Below, one piece after another: positions 12,371-24,900 of a stretch of DNA of 64,000 nucleotides. The stretch lies in NCBI GenBank assembly GCA_905178155.1, contig CAJINV010000017.1:124001-188000 (forward strand), read 5' to 3'. This DNA comes from Amoebophrya sp. A120. Its lineage: Eukaryota > Sar > Dinophyceae > Syndiniales > Amoebophryaceae. Within the stretch, counting starts at the first letter, position 1. Each line of letters starts with the position of its first letter. The notes under the pieces were generated by a model. It saw only the letters and a list, made by a program, of their open reading frames with translations. It ran no database searches and was not told the DNA's origin. The position numbers were made by a program, and so were the translations under genes.

Positions 12371-13265
12371 TATTGAAAGAAAAAACTGTGTTAGTGTAGG
12401 TATTTCAGAAAGTGCGACATTTTTTAATAGCGAAAGTTCAAGACTTTTTTAAAAGCAGGCAAGTCCGGTTTTCTTAATGCTGCCTGTGTTGTGGTGCTTG
12501 GAATACAAGTAGCTAGCGGCTGCTTCGGTAATAATTGTCTTTAGCTAGTTAAGGGGGCAGGGCTCATGTTTCTGCTTCGAAACCCGCTGGGCATCGTCGT
12601 AGTACTCCTCCATGTCGGTGCTTGTTGCGTTTTCATTTTGAGAAGAGAAAAGTCCGAAGAGCTGAAGGCGGAAAAGATAATTTTATGAGTGTAAGCGCAA
12701 AGCCAACTCTTCAGGTCGCGTTGAAATGGAGGCACTTTCTCGACCCCCCCCGACCACCCCCCCAGCGCGAGAATGAAAATGCTACACTCGCAATTTTCTC
12801 TTTCCTAATCCCCACCTATCAAAAGAAAAAAGAATCAGTGTAAATGGCCATCTTGGAAAAGAGATCCGAACGAGTGTAGTGCAATTTCTGGAGGTCCTTT
12901 TGACCCCCCCAAGGAGAAGAGTTTCTCTGCTACACTCGTCATTTTCCCTTTTCCGGGATGTTGCCTACACTTTCGCTTTTCTGTTTTCCCTGCCCGAATT
13001 GCAGTCAACGCCGTTCGCGCAAGAGTTCTGGAACTTTCGGCCTCCTTATACTTTCAGCGTTCGGACTTTTGGAGTCCTGCCTCCTTAACTATTCACATAT
13101 ACCGAAGCAGCCGTAGCTAGTTATGACTACATAAACTCACCTTGTAAACGTCAACACATACCAGGTCGCTAATTGCGCCGCAGCTCGAGAATTTTTTAGT
13201 TTTGCATATCAAAAAAAGTAGTGATTTTTCCAACACCTACACTAACACAGTTTTTTCTTTCAATA
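12371..13265. mobile_element. Non-autonomous TIR element flanked by TA, 895 bp
   Basis: A perfect 31-bp terminal inverted repeat lies at 12371-12401 (starting TATTGAAAGAAAAAACTG) and 13235-13265. It is flanked on both sides by TA (12369-12370 and 13266-13267). Nested inverted matches lie further in: 12510-12530 with 13101-13119 (GCTGCTTCGGT and complement), and 12548-12560 with 13077-13089. Two internal copies of a GCTACACTCG...CATTTTC-like unit lie near 12780 and 12928. No transposase-sized ORF is present. TA duplication with TIRs is typical of Tc1/mariner-type elements, so this looks like a MITE or deletion derivative. It is intergenic and unrelated in sequence to the introners. Confidence 0.75.
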
Positions 13266-14437
13266 TAAGTAGTCTACGAGAATACAATTCGCTCGTGTTG
13301 TTAACCAGTAAGTTGGTCAACAATGTGATGCGTGCAATATTGAAAAGTAGAAGTGTGAGTTCCAGTAAAAAGTGAATGAACCTCCCCGCCCAACCACGAC
13401 CAGGACAGACTGACATACGCAGACGACTACGACAAGAACAGTCTGCATTGGTAGAATTTCAATTTCTTATTTGTGCTTCCACTTGTACAAGGACGGATAA
13501 AGTCAATGCCAAGAAAAAGTCCAGACTTGCAAGAACACAGCCCGTCCTGCTGTCGTCTCTGGTTTATAAAGTCTGTATCTTGTTCTTGAGCAGAATGTGA
13601 GTGTTGACCTTTCTAATTTTAGTACGCGTTTTGCTTATTCTTTTCGTTTTCTTTGAAGATGATAAATACGGCGAGTTGTGTGGTTCATTTTCTTACAGCG
13701 CATGCTTCGTGCATGTCCATCGTGTATGGGGTGAACTCGACTCGTCGAAGATTGTTGAAAGGACGCTATCATAGAAATGGAGATAGTCCGGATGGATATT
13801 CTTTGATCTTTCAGCTACGAGGAAATATAAGCGCGCCGAAGTGCTCGTGCTGTAGCTCGTGAGGCATCGTGTCAGCGTCGTGCCTTGCACCTACTTCTTC
13901 GCTGGAGCAGGCATGTTGATGCCACTGCAGCTGAGCAGTCATATCAGAATTCCACTTCTTGTCAGCTACGTTTATAATTTGTTCAACAACAGCATCAACA
14001 CCCACCGGGCCTGTAGCAGCCAGCAGAAAGCAGGCAGTGTTTTAGACACTTGCAGGTCACAAGTTCACACATCATTAAGTTGCACCAGCACCCACTCGTC
14101 GAGTTGTGATTGATGTTGAATAAAGCACGCACGATAAAAATGGAGACGAGGCGGGACACGAGGAGTGACATCAGCAAGGTGCTGACGATTTTTCATTGTG
14201 TAGCGTATGTCGTATCTTCAGCGCAGCGCTGCCACCAGTAGAAATGTAAAAAGCTTCAGCTAGCCCTAGGACCCATAGCAACAATATTAAAGTCAACCTC
14301 AATTATCGCCATTGAAAGTCAGCTTCTTGACTTTTGAGGTTTTGTTTTCGTTTTCCAGGACCAGCACACACGACGACGACACCCATTCTTTCACCCGTTC
14401 AAGTACTGTAAATTTTTCCACCAGCAGCTCACCCAGA
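13266..14437. other. Intergenic spacer
   Basis: Upstream region of the COPI-associated gene. Only short overlapping ORFs with no coding character; no RNA gene recognised. Confidence 0.55.
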
Positions 14438-15360
14438 ATGGACATCCCGCTTCCCTCTGCCGCCGACCAGCACCCGACGCAGAATCCTAACAGCATGACA
14501 CCCGATTACATGTCTGCCTCGACTCGGAGCAACACCGGGCGGCCAGCGGATGAAATCGCCAGTGAGCACGGCGACGATCAAAACAACATGTCTAGTTCCT
14601 TCCGCGAGAACGCCATGACCGCATCGCAGTATCTGCGAAACGTCGCGAACAACCCCAACGTGCAGGCGGGGGTGGATCAGATTGCGGGGACCGCGAGGGA
14701 AATTAAGCTGTACGTGTCCACCAATCCGAGCAGCGAAAGGGCGATCTGCCTGATTGGCGGGTTTGCGCTCATGTTCACCTGCTTTCTGTACATTATCGAC
14801 GTGTTTCTCATTTTCTCCATGCTGCCGCACTACCTCACCTACTGGTTCCTGTGCGTCTTCGGCGCCGCCATAGCGACACTAAACGGCCACTGGGCACTAC
14901 CGACACAGGAGCTGTTGCTCAAATACTGCTATTTCCTACACGTCAAGGACGGAAGAGCGTTCACATTCTGCTTCCTAGGTAGCTATGAAGTTTTTGGCTC
15001 TATTCACTGATTTGGCTATATCTGGTGCCGCCCTCGCCCTTTTCTATCATGTCTACAGAACGTCAAGTAGATCTAGATGTTGATCAGGCGAATATAGTCC
15101 TTGTCATGCGCATGGACATGCAGCTCCTTCCACCAGACGATCATGATAACAGCAGTAGCAGAAAAGAATAAGTATGAGTTTGACTTGAAACCCACATTGA
15201 TACAGGTGTTCTCCTCATCGCGCTCAATGATTGGTTTGCGAACTACATAACGGGAATCTACCTGATATGCACGGGGATTATGATTGGTATGCTCGCAGTG
15301 CAGGAAAGGAGGTTAGCCGCGGAGGCCCCTGCAGAAAATCAAGTTTACGATCAGATGTGA
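14438..15360 (+). CDS. COPI-associated / TVP15-like Golgi tetraspan protein
   Basis: join(14438..14978, 15206..15360), 231 residues. The intron is GT-AG (14979-15205) and the join reads FCFLGVLLIALNDWF. The first 90 residues are hydrophilic and Ser/Asn-rich. Four hydrophobic helices follow: about residues 105-127 (CLIGGFALMFTCFLYIIDVF), 132-150, 170-190 and 197-215. The segment YCYFLHVKDGRAFTFCFLG before helix 3 matches the 'G-R-G/A...F-L-G' signature of the COPI_assoc (TVP15) family of Golgi membrane proteins. The last residues are a polar cytosolic tail. ATG 14438 is the first in frame. The family call rests on topology plus this signature. Confidence 0.65.
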
Positions 15361-16482
15361 AAATGATAAATGAACGGACATCAAGAAGGACATGGATGAG
15401 AACCTGTGCTTGTACTGTGTTTTTTCACCAAGCACAGGCTGATAGAGCTTGCAGTCACACAGAGCGCCACGTTTCAGTATATCAATATGCAAAGGCTCTG
15501 GCTCACAACTTCAACTGTAGCACGCCAGAGCAGGAGCAACATTAGGGTCGAAAATGACCACGACCACCGGGAGATCATCCACCTATTGTTCTCCGACGCG
15601 CTACTGCTAGTTGATGTGCTAGAATGCGTCACCCACTGCACCACGACTGCCGTCTAAGTACTACTTTCCGGCTGCTAAAACCGTTTGCAATTCGTGCACG
15701 CACGTCTTCAACTCGTAAGTACCCATTTTCGAAGTCAAACCATCGGCTTCTTCGTGTTTCCGTGTCGTCGGTCTGCTCTGATCACACGACTGCTGCTCAA
15801 TTGTGTACGTAGTAATTCGGTTCCTATCAGAAGTCTGCTGGTAGCCTCAATATTCGGTACGACAGACGTTGCCGTGAAATTGAACTTGTAAAGTTTCGGT
15901 AAAGTAGGAGAAACAGGAGCCTGAACGCTACTGCTTAATTTTTTTCTCGGTCCTTGACGATTAGATGTGAAGATGCAGCTCCAGCTAGGAAAGAGAACGG
16001 CTTTGTTGTTTTTCGGTCGTTCGTTTTGACTTCTTCATTCACAAAGAAGACAAGTTGTCGGATTCTAGAGCTACCTGTGGAAAATGCTAGCCCAGCAGTT
16101 GCAGGCGCTGGGACTAAAATAGTTTTAGTTGCATGTTGCAAGAACATCTTGTTCAAAGTACGTGCTGAATTGTTTTTCCCTCGTTGCTGCTCGGTAGAGA
16201 ACAAGATTCCCAATAAATTTATTCTCACAGGATTTTCTACTGTGATTCACCTTCATCACACTACGACCCTGGCTGTATTCTTTTCCTACTCATCTCGGGT
16301 AGGAAAAAGAAAAAAGTACCGCACCATCGCAATCAGCAACAGCACCACATCAGCGAATTGGGCTGTTCATTGATTTTGTTTCCATAAATCGTCCTCCAGA
16401 AGCAAGAAGTCGAAGTTGCAGAGTTCTTGTAGTCACGTCTTGCTTTACCTACTAATACTATACCAACAGCAGTATCAACATC
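15361..16482. other. Intergenic spacer
   Basis: AT-rich with short ORFs on both strands. Nothing I can support as a gene. Confidence 0.55.
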
Positions 16483-18224
16483 ATGCTCTCCTACATCTGC
16501 CGTTCCACCGCTGCCGTCGCGCTGATCGCCACGGCGACCCCGGGCGCAGTTCGCGGAGCTGACCCAGCGACGCGTCAGGAGCCGCCCGGCTTCCTGGCAA
16601 AACGTGTCCGTCAGGCGGAGCCGCTTTCTATCGAAATCGATGAGCAGGGCGGGAATGCGAATGCGAACGAACAACGCGACATGCCTTCTGCGCCGACAAC
16701 CGGTTTTCTCGCCGACGACGCGTCTTTTGCGGAACATCAAACCGTGATGGCCGGAAGCGAGCCGCCTTCGCCGGTGCCGGATTTGGTTGCCGAAGGGCAG
16801 GCTGTGATCGTGACCGACCGCGGCACCACTGCTGACGACGAGGAGCACTCTTTTGCTTATCTTCCGGAGCATCCGACTTCCGACGGCACGAGTGGCTCCG
16901 CAGTGTCCTCGTCGTACCTGTTTCTCGACCATCAGCAGGAGCAGGCGAAGCAGCACGCGATTCCCCCCTCCGCTCGCGAGGCTCGCAACTATCGTGGGTG
17001 GGCTTGGTGGGAGTACCTCCCGCAGATCGATGCTGGGCCAGATGGCCAGCCGCTGTACGGCCGCGAGGCGTTTTTCGATTACGATTCCTATCCCGAAGGC
17101 GTGTTTGTTCCGGCAATTGAGCAGTCTAAACCCGAATTCGGGTTCAAGTACGCGTACAAGTGCTACGGCGGAATTCCCGTGTTCGGTGGCAACGACGACG
17201 GTCGGTGGTTGGAAAACTGTGCAGTGTGTAACGCTGGTTACATTCTTGGGAATCGAGAACTCGAGCCCGCGAAGGGCTTTGATGCACAAGCCCGGTGCTT
17301 TCCTTTGCATCAGGAGCAGTGGGTTTCGTACTTTCCCAAGCCGGAACTTTTGCAAGGTCAGGGCTACACTCGGGGGAACAAAAAACTTCAGTGCCCGTTG
17401 GGGCTAACGCCCGGCAGGCTCGTTGGCGATCGTCCGACCGTCTACGAAAATGGTTTACGGGCGCAACCTCCTCAGAAGCAGGCGCCCGCCGCCCTGCTTA
17501 TTCCTATCCCGCCTCATGATGGGACCGTTCCGTCTATCCACGCTAAATTTATTCCCGTACACGAACACATGCAGTCTCTGCATGACAAAACTTGCCTCTC
17601 ATCCTGGTCAACATGAAAAGCGTTTAATTTGCCGAAATTGGTAATGCATTTCGTGTTACATGTACCTACGGGAAATTTCTAGTGCATAGCGTCGATCCTC
17701 AAGGATGTCGTTTGCTACGACAAAAACGTTCCGGAGTACAAGGAACTGTTCAAGCTTGCGGGGGAAGACCGGTCTCCGTCTCCGGGGAACGGGTATCCTG
17801 AGTAAAAACGTACCCACACCAGAGTCAGGATGGGGATTTTGCAACACAAACCTAGGAGTTTTGTGAGTCACGCATGACAAGTTGCACTCTGCAGCGTAGT
17901 GCAGGTTAGCAAGTGCAGCCGCATCACAGATTCATCGGCTCATCCTGTTCACAGCATCACAAATTCCAAAACACGACTGGAAATGGCTCTCATGGTGATG
18001 CGCATTACAAGTCTTCCTGTCTTTGCAAATCTGCGTTACAACTCTGGCGTGGGTACGTTTTTACTCAGGATAACGGGAACCAGATGAACATCCCTCCGGG
18101 GAACGGGAACCAGAACATCAACTTCGACACTCCTGCTCCGGCACAACACGCACCCAAAAAACAACCCCAAAAACAAGGCTCTGGCCCTGATGTGAAAGTC
18201 AAGGCCAAATCAGCGTGCTGCTAG
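16483..18224 (+). CDS. Secreted protein of unknown function, C-terminal Cys-Cys
   Basis: join(16483..17534, 17694..17793, 18078..18224), 432 residues, frame exact after removing two introners. The N-terminus (MLSYICRSTAAVALIATATP) looks like a signal peptide cleaved near Arg25-Gly26. An Ala/Glu-rich linker follows, then a Trp/Tyr/Cys-containing region (about 165-300) with YRGWAWWEYLPQIDAGPDG, FGFKYAYKCYGGIPVFGG and LENCAVCNAGYILGN that looks like a small disulphide-rich extracellular domain. The splice junctions give VPSILKDVVCYDK and PSPGNGNQMNIPPGNGNQ. The chain ends KSACC, resembling a geranylgeranylated Rab tail, which would be odd on a secreted protein. No family recognised. The coding region is GC-rich compared with its introners. 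Confidence 0.7.
17535..17688. mobile_element. Introner element, 154 bp
   Basis: It starts TATCCACGCTAAATTTATTC and ends ...GGGAAATTTCTAGTGCATA; the arms are imperfect inverted repeats. Flanks are CCGTC (17530-17534) and GCGTC (17689-17693), four of five bases alike, so the duplication has mutated. Contains GCATGACAAAA. Removing the element plus one flank keeps frame. Confidence 0.7.
17794..18072. mobile_element. Introner element, 279 bp (TATCCTG family, orientation 1)
   Basis: Terminal inverted repeat of about 32 bp starting TATCCTGAGTAAAAACGT. Exact duplication ACGGG at 17789-17793 and 18073-18077. Internal sequence matches the reverse complement of the element at 25957-26242. Splicing restores PGNGNQMN. 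Confidence 0.9.
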
Positions 18225-19634
18225 TAGCGCGAGCAACAGCTGCGGCGCAACAAGACGGAACTCATTTCCAGCTTGTATGTCGGAGTATCTTGTTTTCCCG
18301 GGGAGGATCCGAGTTGAACGGTAAAAAATGATGACGACGTGATGTGTCCTCAAATTTGATGCATTGTCGAGGCGGAGAAGTATAAGTGAGCAGTTTTGGC
18401 CTGTTTAACCATACAGGTATTACTTCTGTCGTCATAATCTTTGATGAAATGACATCGATGCTCGTTTAAGTTTTGTCTCTAACTATTCATCGTTGAAATG
18501 CTGAAAAAAATCGTTTTTGTATTTCTCAACTGAAAGTACGCTACGCCTACGTGAATATAATCTCTAAGCCTAACCTAAACCTTGTTCATCTGCCGTGGAT
18601 TACAAAGCATCAACTCCTCGTCACCGTCCAGCGATGAAGATGGCCGATGTGATGCTGCAAAATTTCGTTTAATTTCAACTTTCATTAGGTTCTGGTCTAG
18701 GTAGGTTTGTTTTAAGTATATAACTCACTGATGTATTATTGCAAGAAATAATCAATATGTTAAGCAGGAGTGACTCAACACAAAATTTCAAATGGCTCAC
18801 CAATTCTCATCTTCCAAGGCTCATTGTGACGAATTCCAAGTAAGTGAAGGGATGTCCATCGCTCCGACCTATGCGATGACGACGTTGTGGATCAAGAACA
18901 TGCGAAACCTTTATTTTCGTGAGTCAGAAGTCCCAGTCATTGAGTGTTTTTTTTACCCGTGCATTGAATCGCAGACATGTTTTTTCCATTGTTCACGACG
19001 TTATACAGCTTTTGAGCGGTCGGGTGTCGGAGTCGAACCGCACGAGCTGACGAAGCTTAGCTTCAGGGCATGGTCCTGAGAGAGGACGGTGAGGGATCGA
19101 CGAGCAAATTGCTTGTGCTTGCATCACTATTTCTATTTTTGTAGTTTTATGTCGTTGAGGACGAGGTATAAACGATCTTGATGAAGCAGATAGCAACGAC
19201 ACCGTGGATTTTAGTATCCGCTTCTACTCGACTGCCCCGATCATACAACCGACCCAGGTCCTCATACATAGACATACTGTTCTGAAAAATATTAACCGGT
19301 TTTTCTGCTATCAAACCGCGCCCTAATGGTTCTCGACAGAGACTCTGAGTATCGTGGTGGTCGCTCCTTTTCACATCAGCATGGCATCGACACCCCCCCC
19401 CTCCCTGATGGCTTGTTGTCGTACACATAGATTGATAAAGACATAGTGTTCGCATTTTTAGTGATGGCCGCAATATTGGTCCACCCCCTTCTACTCGTTC
19501 TCGTCCTGCTAGTCGGTGCAGCTGATAATGTACTCAGTTGTCAGTTGCTAAAGATAAACGATATCATCAGATGAATTGAAAATCAATCGCGGCCAGCGCG
19601 CACCACATGCGGCAGTAAGTAGTCGTCAACAACT
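18225..19634. other. Intergenic spacer
   Basis: 1.4 kb with no supported gene. A tRNA-like fragment near 19018-19075 (minus strand) was considered and rejected. A C-run lies at 19391-19399. Confidence 0.55.
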
Positions 19635-21353
19635 ATGGTCCGTGTCCTCCGTCTTTCCTCGCTCGAGGAGCAGCAAGAAGACGTGATCCTGTTTTCGACG
19701 CCTCAGCAACAGGTAGCCTCTGCCGCTTCGCGTCAGGCGGCAAAGGACAATGCACCGACCATACGGAATCTGGCGAGAAAGTTACTGCAGAAATGGAAGG
19801 AGGATAGCACGGGAGCCGCAGTGACCGCTTCAGCCGATGAACAGGTGCAACGCGATAAAAACAACATCAATATTATGGAAGCGTCAGGTTTGAAATCGTC
19901 AAAGTTGAAATAATTTGCAATGCATAAAATGCATGACCCGAGGCACGTGCGTTGCAGAGCAGGCAAGTGAGGCCGATTGTGAGCCTGTTTGGGGTTTTTA
20001 CAGCTCGAGCTTCTTAATTAGCATGAGAAAATCGCTCTTCTTTGCCTAAACAGCATGACAAAGTGGATTTAAGGACCGCCAAAATTTGTCTTGCGCCACT
20101 TGGAAACTGGGTCCCAACTGGCATCCATTTTATGCATGACAAATTATTTCAACTTTGTCGATTTCAACTCTGACACATCCATAAATATCAAATTCAACGG
20201 AAACATCGACCCGGAGCGATTGCTGTTTTGTGTCGACGGGAAGCAGTATGACGCTTTTTCGGAACACAACTTGGTGACCGACGGAAGTCATACCTTGAAA
20301 GAGTTGGACAGTGTGAACAGCAAAGTCGTCGTGGTAGTGTTGATCCGGTATAAGTTAGATTTGCAGGTCCTGCGGTTCGAAAAAACGAAGTTCCCCGTCT
20401 GGCTCACCACAGGAAAGACGATAACCGGGGAAGAGATTTTGCAGAAGCACTACCTACCCAGGCTGAAGGTGTTATCCAGGCTGTTGCACAGTATCACCTA
20501 CCCGCATTTAGTGGTCGGGACGAAAGATGTCTGGGCTGGGGTCTGTCGTGCGCCGGAAGCACTTGCGGGAGCAGGTCCGGAAGAGGTGGACGTCGACGGC
20601 GACGCATTAGAGGATAAGGATGAAGCTCACGGGCCAAGAGAAGGACCACAAGAAGAGAACCCAGACTTTCGAACAGATCAGCAGTTGCGTTATCGGGGCC
20701 GCACTACAAAAACGAGTGATCACCTTGATGTTGGGAAAACGACCGCCGGTATAGGCAGAAATGTGAAGAGCCCCACCTCCGTGGTGTCCACTGCTTCATC
20801 GCCTTTGCCACAAATGCAATCCTCGTCGTCATCTTCCAGAGGAGCTACGAGTTCTGGTTCGGGCACTGCTGCGGTTCTTCAAAACCAAGCGAGGACCGCC
20901 TCCACCCAGCAAAGGGCGCTCATTGGGAAGAAAGACTTTTACAGACCAATTCACCACGACGTGCTGACGATCATTCCGAGATACCAACTCCTCTGGCAAG
21001 CCTTCTACTACACGATTCACATCGTTTGGTTCTTCCACAACCTCGTCACCTCCGCCTGGATCACGACTTTCCGCACGAGCCGGGGGAGGGGAATCGGGTA
21101 CTACGAGGACCACTTGCTAGACGTGAATCCCGATGGAACAGTGTCCGCGCGAGGGTCGAATTCTTCTGCGGATCGTGATGCTGGTAGTGGTGGTGGGGGG
21201 TCTTCTACCCAGCAACAAAATGCCCGAAGGGCGAGAAATTACTACCACATTGACGTAGGTCAAGACTTTCAGCACCACAGACATGCCCCGGGACAAAACC
21301 CAAGAGGAGAGGATTTGACGCTCATAGTGAGACAAGCGCTCTTCGGCTTGTAG
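19635..21353 (+). CDS. Hypothetical protein interrupted by an introner
   Basis: join(19635..19873, 20189..21353), 467 residues, in frame after removing the introner and one AATAT copy. The N-terminus is Gln/Ser-rich with a short helix. The junction reads NNINIKFNGNIDPERLLF and opens a compact block (about 78-175) with alternating hydrophobic strands, including KVVVVVLIRYKLDLQVLRF. A Ser/Gly-rich linker follows, then an aromatic, possibly membrane-associated stretch (YQLLWQAFYYTIHIVWFF, about 360) and GIGYYEDHLLDVNPDG near the end. I do not recognise the family. The ATG at 19635 is the first in frame after stops. Confidence 0.65.
19874..20183. mobile_element. Introner element, 310 bp (TATGGAAGCG family, orientation 1)
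   Basis: Inverted repeats of over 40 bp starting TATGGAAGCGTCAGG and ending CTGACACATCCATA. Exact duplication AATAT (19869-19873, 20184-20188). Its interior is similar to the reverse complement of the DYNC2H1 element at 34216-34522. Contains two clear GCATGACAAA copies. Confidence 0.9.
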
Positions 21354-21900
21354 GTTTTTGGATCATGATCGTGGATATTTCATCCCGCTAAAGCGCAAAC
21401 GCAAAAGCGAAACACGAGGACAAAGCAACCTGTCCTCAGTATCCTGCAGCTCCCTGGCGGAGCTGCATTTCTTCGTGGTCGAAAATACGTTGTTCTTCAT
21501 CCACTTCTCTTCAGATTCTTATTGTCAGTGCAGCATGGCAAATGAGTGTTTGTTTTTGTTTCCGAGTGAGAAAGAGAGCGCGCAACATGTCGAGAATGTT
21601 GTTCGACGAGAGTGTGATTTCATTCTGAGTCGCTATGATTGCGCAAATGCAAGTGCTTATGCCAATATAAGGCCGTGTACATTACAGACACGTCCACATG
21701 CACATGCTGCGGGGTAGTTGTACCAGGTCAGAGGACTGACTGGCGGCTCGTTTCTGTCGTCCGCACGACTCGTCTGCGTTGTCAGTGGAGGTCTCGCGGA
21801 GGTACATGGACCACTTTGTTGCCCAAGAACAATCTCGACCAGTTTTTTAACCGCGTCAGCAAGCTGCCAACCACACAAGAACTCCAACAAGCCGCCCACC
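21354..21900. other. Spacer / 5' untranslated region of DYNC2H1
   Basis: Open in frame 1 from 21718 but without protein-like composition before the ATG at 21901, which sits in CCGCCCACCATGAA. No other feature seen. Confidence 0.5.
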
Positions 21901-24900
21901 ATGAACGACTCCCGCAAGGAATATGTTATCCAGTGCGTGATTTCGGTGCTGAACATCCCCCGGAGCGAATTCCGCTCCAACTCCGCCTCCAACACGGCAC
22001 TGGAGGCGTTCCTGGATGACAGCAGTCAGCGCGTCCTGCAGGCGTTGGAGCTCGCGCCGGGTGGCGCGGGCGAGCAAGACCAAAAAGCGTCGTCCAAGCG
22101 CACGGTCACGCTGTCCTTGGGGTTCAACCCGGCTTACTACACGACGAAACAGCCGAACGGGGAGGCGCTCAACGAGATGCACTTCGTTAAAATCGCGGCG
22201 CAGGAGGAGCTCACGGCGAGCAACATCCAGGCAAAAGTCATGATCTCGACGCTGCGGAACGGCCTGCTCCGGAGCCTGTCCGGTTTGCTGAAAGAGGTCT
22301 ACGTGCCGTGTTTGAACAACTTGAACGCGGGAAGCGCCGCGGGGGAAGGAGGGGGAGCGAATGCAAACGTGGAGTCTCTAGACGGAAAATTATCCGACTA
22401 CCTGTTAGAGCTGGACGCCGGCCTGAAGACGCAACTCCGCCGGGGCCTGGGGAACATGAACAAGCAAGCGGGTGGTCAGCAACAGGCGGCTTCGGAAACG
22501 GATTTCTCGGGGATCTTGGCGCCCATCGACGAGCTGCGCTATTGGCAGGACCTCTCGTTCGACAACACCCTGACGGAAAAGCACAAGCAACGCGCAAAAC
22601 AGTTCGCGGAAATCTTGCAACCGTTGGCCTCGGATTTCGAGGACTTGAGCAAGAAAACTTTTCCGCAGCTGCTGGACTTGCAAGATTCTTTTCTTACGTG
22701 CTGCGACGAGCTTTGGAAGTCCATGGAGGAGAAATCAACCGTGTACAGACAGGACCGGATGCAACATTTGTTGCAGACTTTCGGAAAGGCAATGGGGCAG
22801 GTGGTGCAGAAAAAGTTGACCTCGCTGCAAGTGTGGCAAAGCGAGAAGCAGTTCAACCTGATCAGCAAGTACATTCGCGAGGGGCATAAGGTGTGCGAAA
22901 AATGGAACGAAAATCTACTAGATTGGACCGGCACGGACTGGAAAGCGCCGGGGTTGCTGCATCAGTGGAACGGGGAGCCGATGAGAGACACGTAGAGATG
23001 TTGGCAGTTGTCGAGGTTTTCACTGCAAGTGCAAGCTCATTACTAGTACCTTTTTTCGCACGACCAGCAGAGAAGATAGAAGCCTACTTTCGCGTCAGTG
23101 TGTACGGAGCTTCATTTGTTCATCAACCAATCTACCAGGTTTATGCAGAATCTCGCCGCCCGCGTGCACCAAGTCGCGGAGATTCGCACCCAGCACGATC
23201 AGATTTTGAAGCTCTGTCCCCCGGACCAGCAGGGCGGCCAGGTTTTTAGCGGAAACAACGTTTTCGACTCGTTTCAGAAGGTCTCCACGTTCATGTGCAA
23301 CGACTACACGCTCCCGCTTTGGAACGCGGCGGTGGAAGATTACGAGAAGAAAATGGCACCGCTGGAAGGAATCGTGGCGGAGAGGTTACGGAAAGAACTC
23401 TTCCCGGCGACAGGCTCCAGCTCTTTATCGTCCGGTTCAGCCGGTGGACAACTAAACTCGATGGACATAGAAGGAGCAGACAGCAATGCGCTGCACAACA
23501 CGACGAAGCAGTCGACCAACACCAACCCAACCCAGTCTGTCCGCGTGTTTCAGCGCTACGGGTCGATTCTGGAGCGGACCAACGTGCGGAACGCGCTGAC
23601 GAACGAGAGGGAGAAGGTTTTGGCGGAAATTTCAGATTTTTTGGAACGAATAAAGTCCGAATTCGACCTGGAGGACATGGCGCAGGACGTTCCCCTCGGC
23701 CGCAACTTTTCGCTGTACTTGCGGAAGGTGCTTTGGCTGGAGCAACTGCGGACGAAATCGGAGACCGTGTTGCGCCCGATGCTCTCCGGGTTCCTGAAGG
23801 ACTTGCCGCAAACAAGCCGCGTCGCCCAGAACTGCAAGAAATTACGGCAGGAATTGAAGGACGCGAAGCAGCGTTGTTTCAAGGACTGGGAGGAGGAAAT
23901 GGACCACGCTTTGAGCCAGCAGAACAACTATTCCCTTCAGCTCCAGGGCAAAGTGATGGAATTTGACACGAGTAAGCAAGGTGCCTTGAAGATCACCTAC
24001 CCGGAGCAGCTGGTGCATTTGATCAAGGAAGTGCGGTTGTTCGAGCAGATGGGCTTCAACGTGTCGAAGTCGGTGAAGAAGCAGGTCGATTTAGGGCTGA
24101 AATTCTACCGGTTCGCGGTGCAACTGAAACAAATCTGCAACTTCCACAACCACCTGGGCGCGGAGATTCTTGCCTGTCAAAAACTACTCGTGCTAAACGC
24201 GGCGGTGCGATTTGAAAAGCTGTTCTCCGACTCCTCCACTTCCTCCTCGGGGATTTCGAAGATGCAGTGGGACAGCGTGGACAAGCTCGAGGACTTCACG
24301 ATCCGCGTGAAGGACGGTGCCGGGAAATTGAGGTCGTTGAACCGGAAGCTGCGGCTTGCGCACAACAGCATCTGCGAACTGGTTTTGTCCCTGGCGAATG
24401 TGTCTTTATTGAAGCAACGGGAGCAGTGGAAGTTGAAGTTGCAGGAAATCTCGAAAGTGATCACCAACACGTCCGCGATTTGCGACATTTCCGACCCGAA
24501 CGAACTCGAACTGGCGACGAAGCCGTGGTATCAAATGTAAAAATGTCTGGGTCTGGAAGAATGCAACTTGTCATGCTGTTTTTGGACTCTAAAAAACTTT
24601 TGTATTGCATGACCAGCAAGAGCAGGGGTGCAATTTGTGCTACACGGACAGGGCATTTCTCATGCGGAAGGTGCATCAGGAAGCCCTCTAAAAGTCTGCG
24701 ATGCTAGGTCATGCATTACAGTCATCATGGGTCATGACAAATATGCATGACAAATCTTCATTCTCCCAGACCCAGACACTTTTGCACTTGATACGTGGCG
24801 GGCGTTCTGGGACTACCAGCTGTTCAAGATTCTCGAGTGCCAGTACCGACTCGGGTTGGAGTCCTTGAACGAATCGCTGCCCGAAATGAAGGCGGACTTG

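Noticed and set aside
12842-12866. Resemblance to the dinoflagellate spliced leader (GGCCATCTTGG versus AGCCATTTTGG)
   Set aside because: Only the centre matches, the ends and donor do not, and it lies inside the TIR element. Probably chance.
19018-19075. tRNA-like fragment on the minus strand (GGTTCGACTCC)
   Set aside because: The T-arm pairs only with a bulge, and I could not build acceptor, D and anticodon stems around it.
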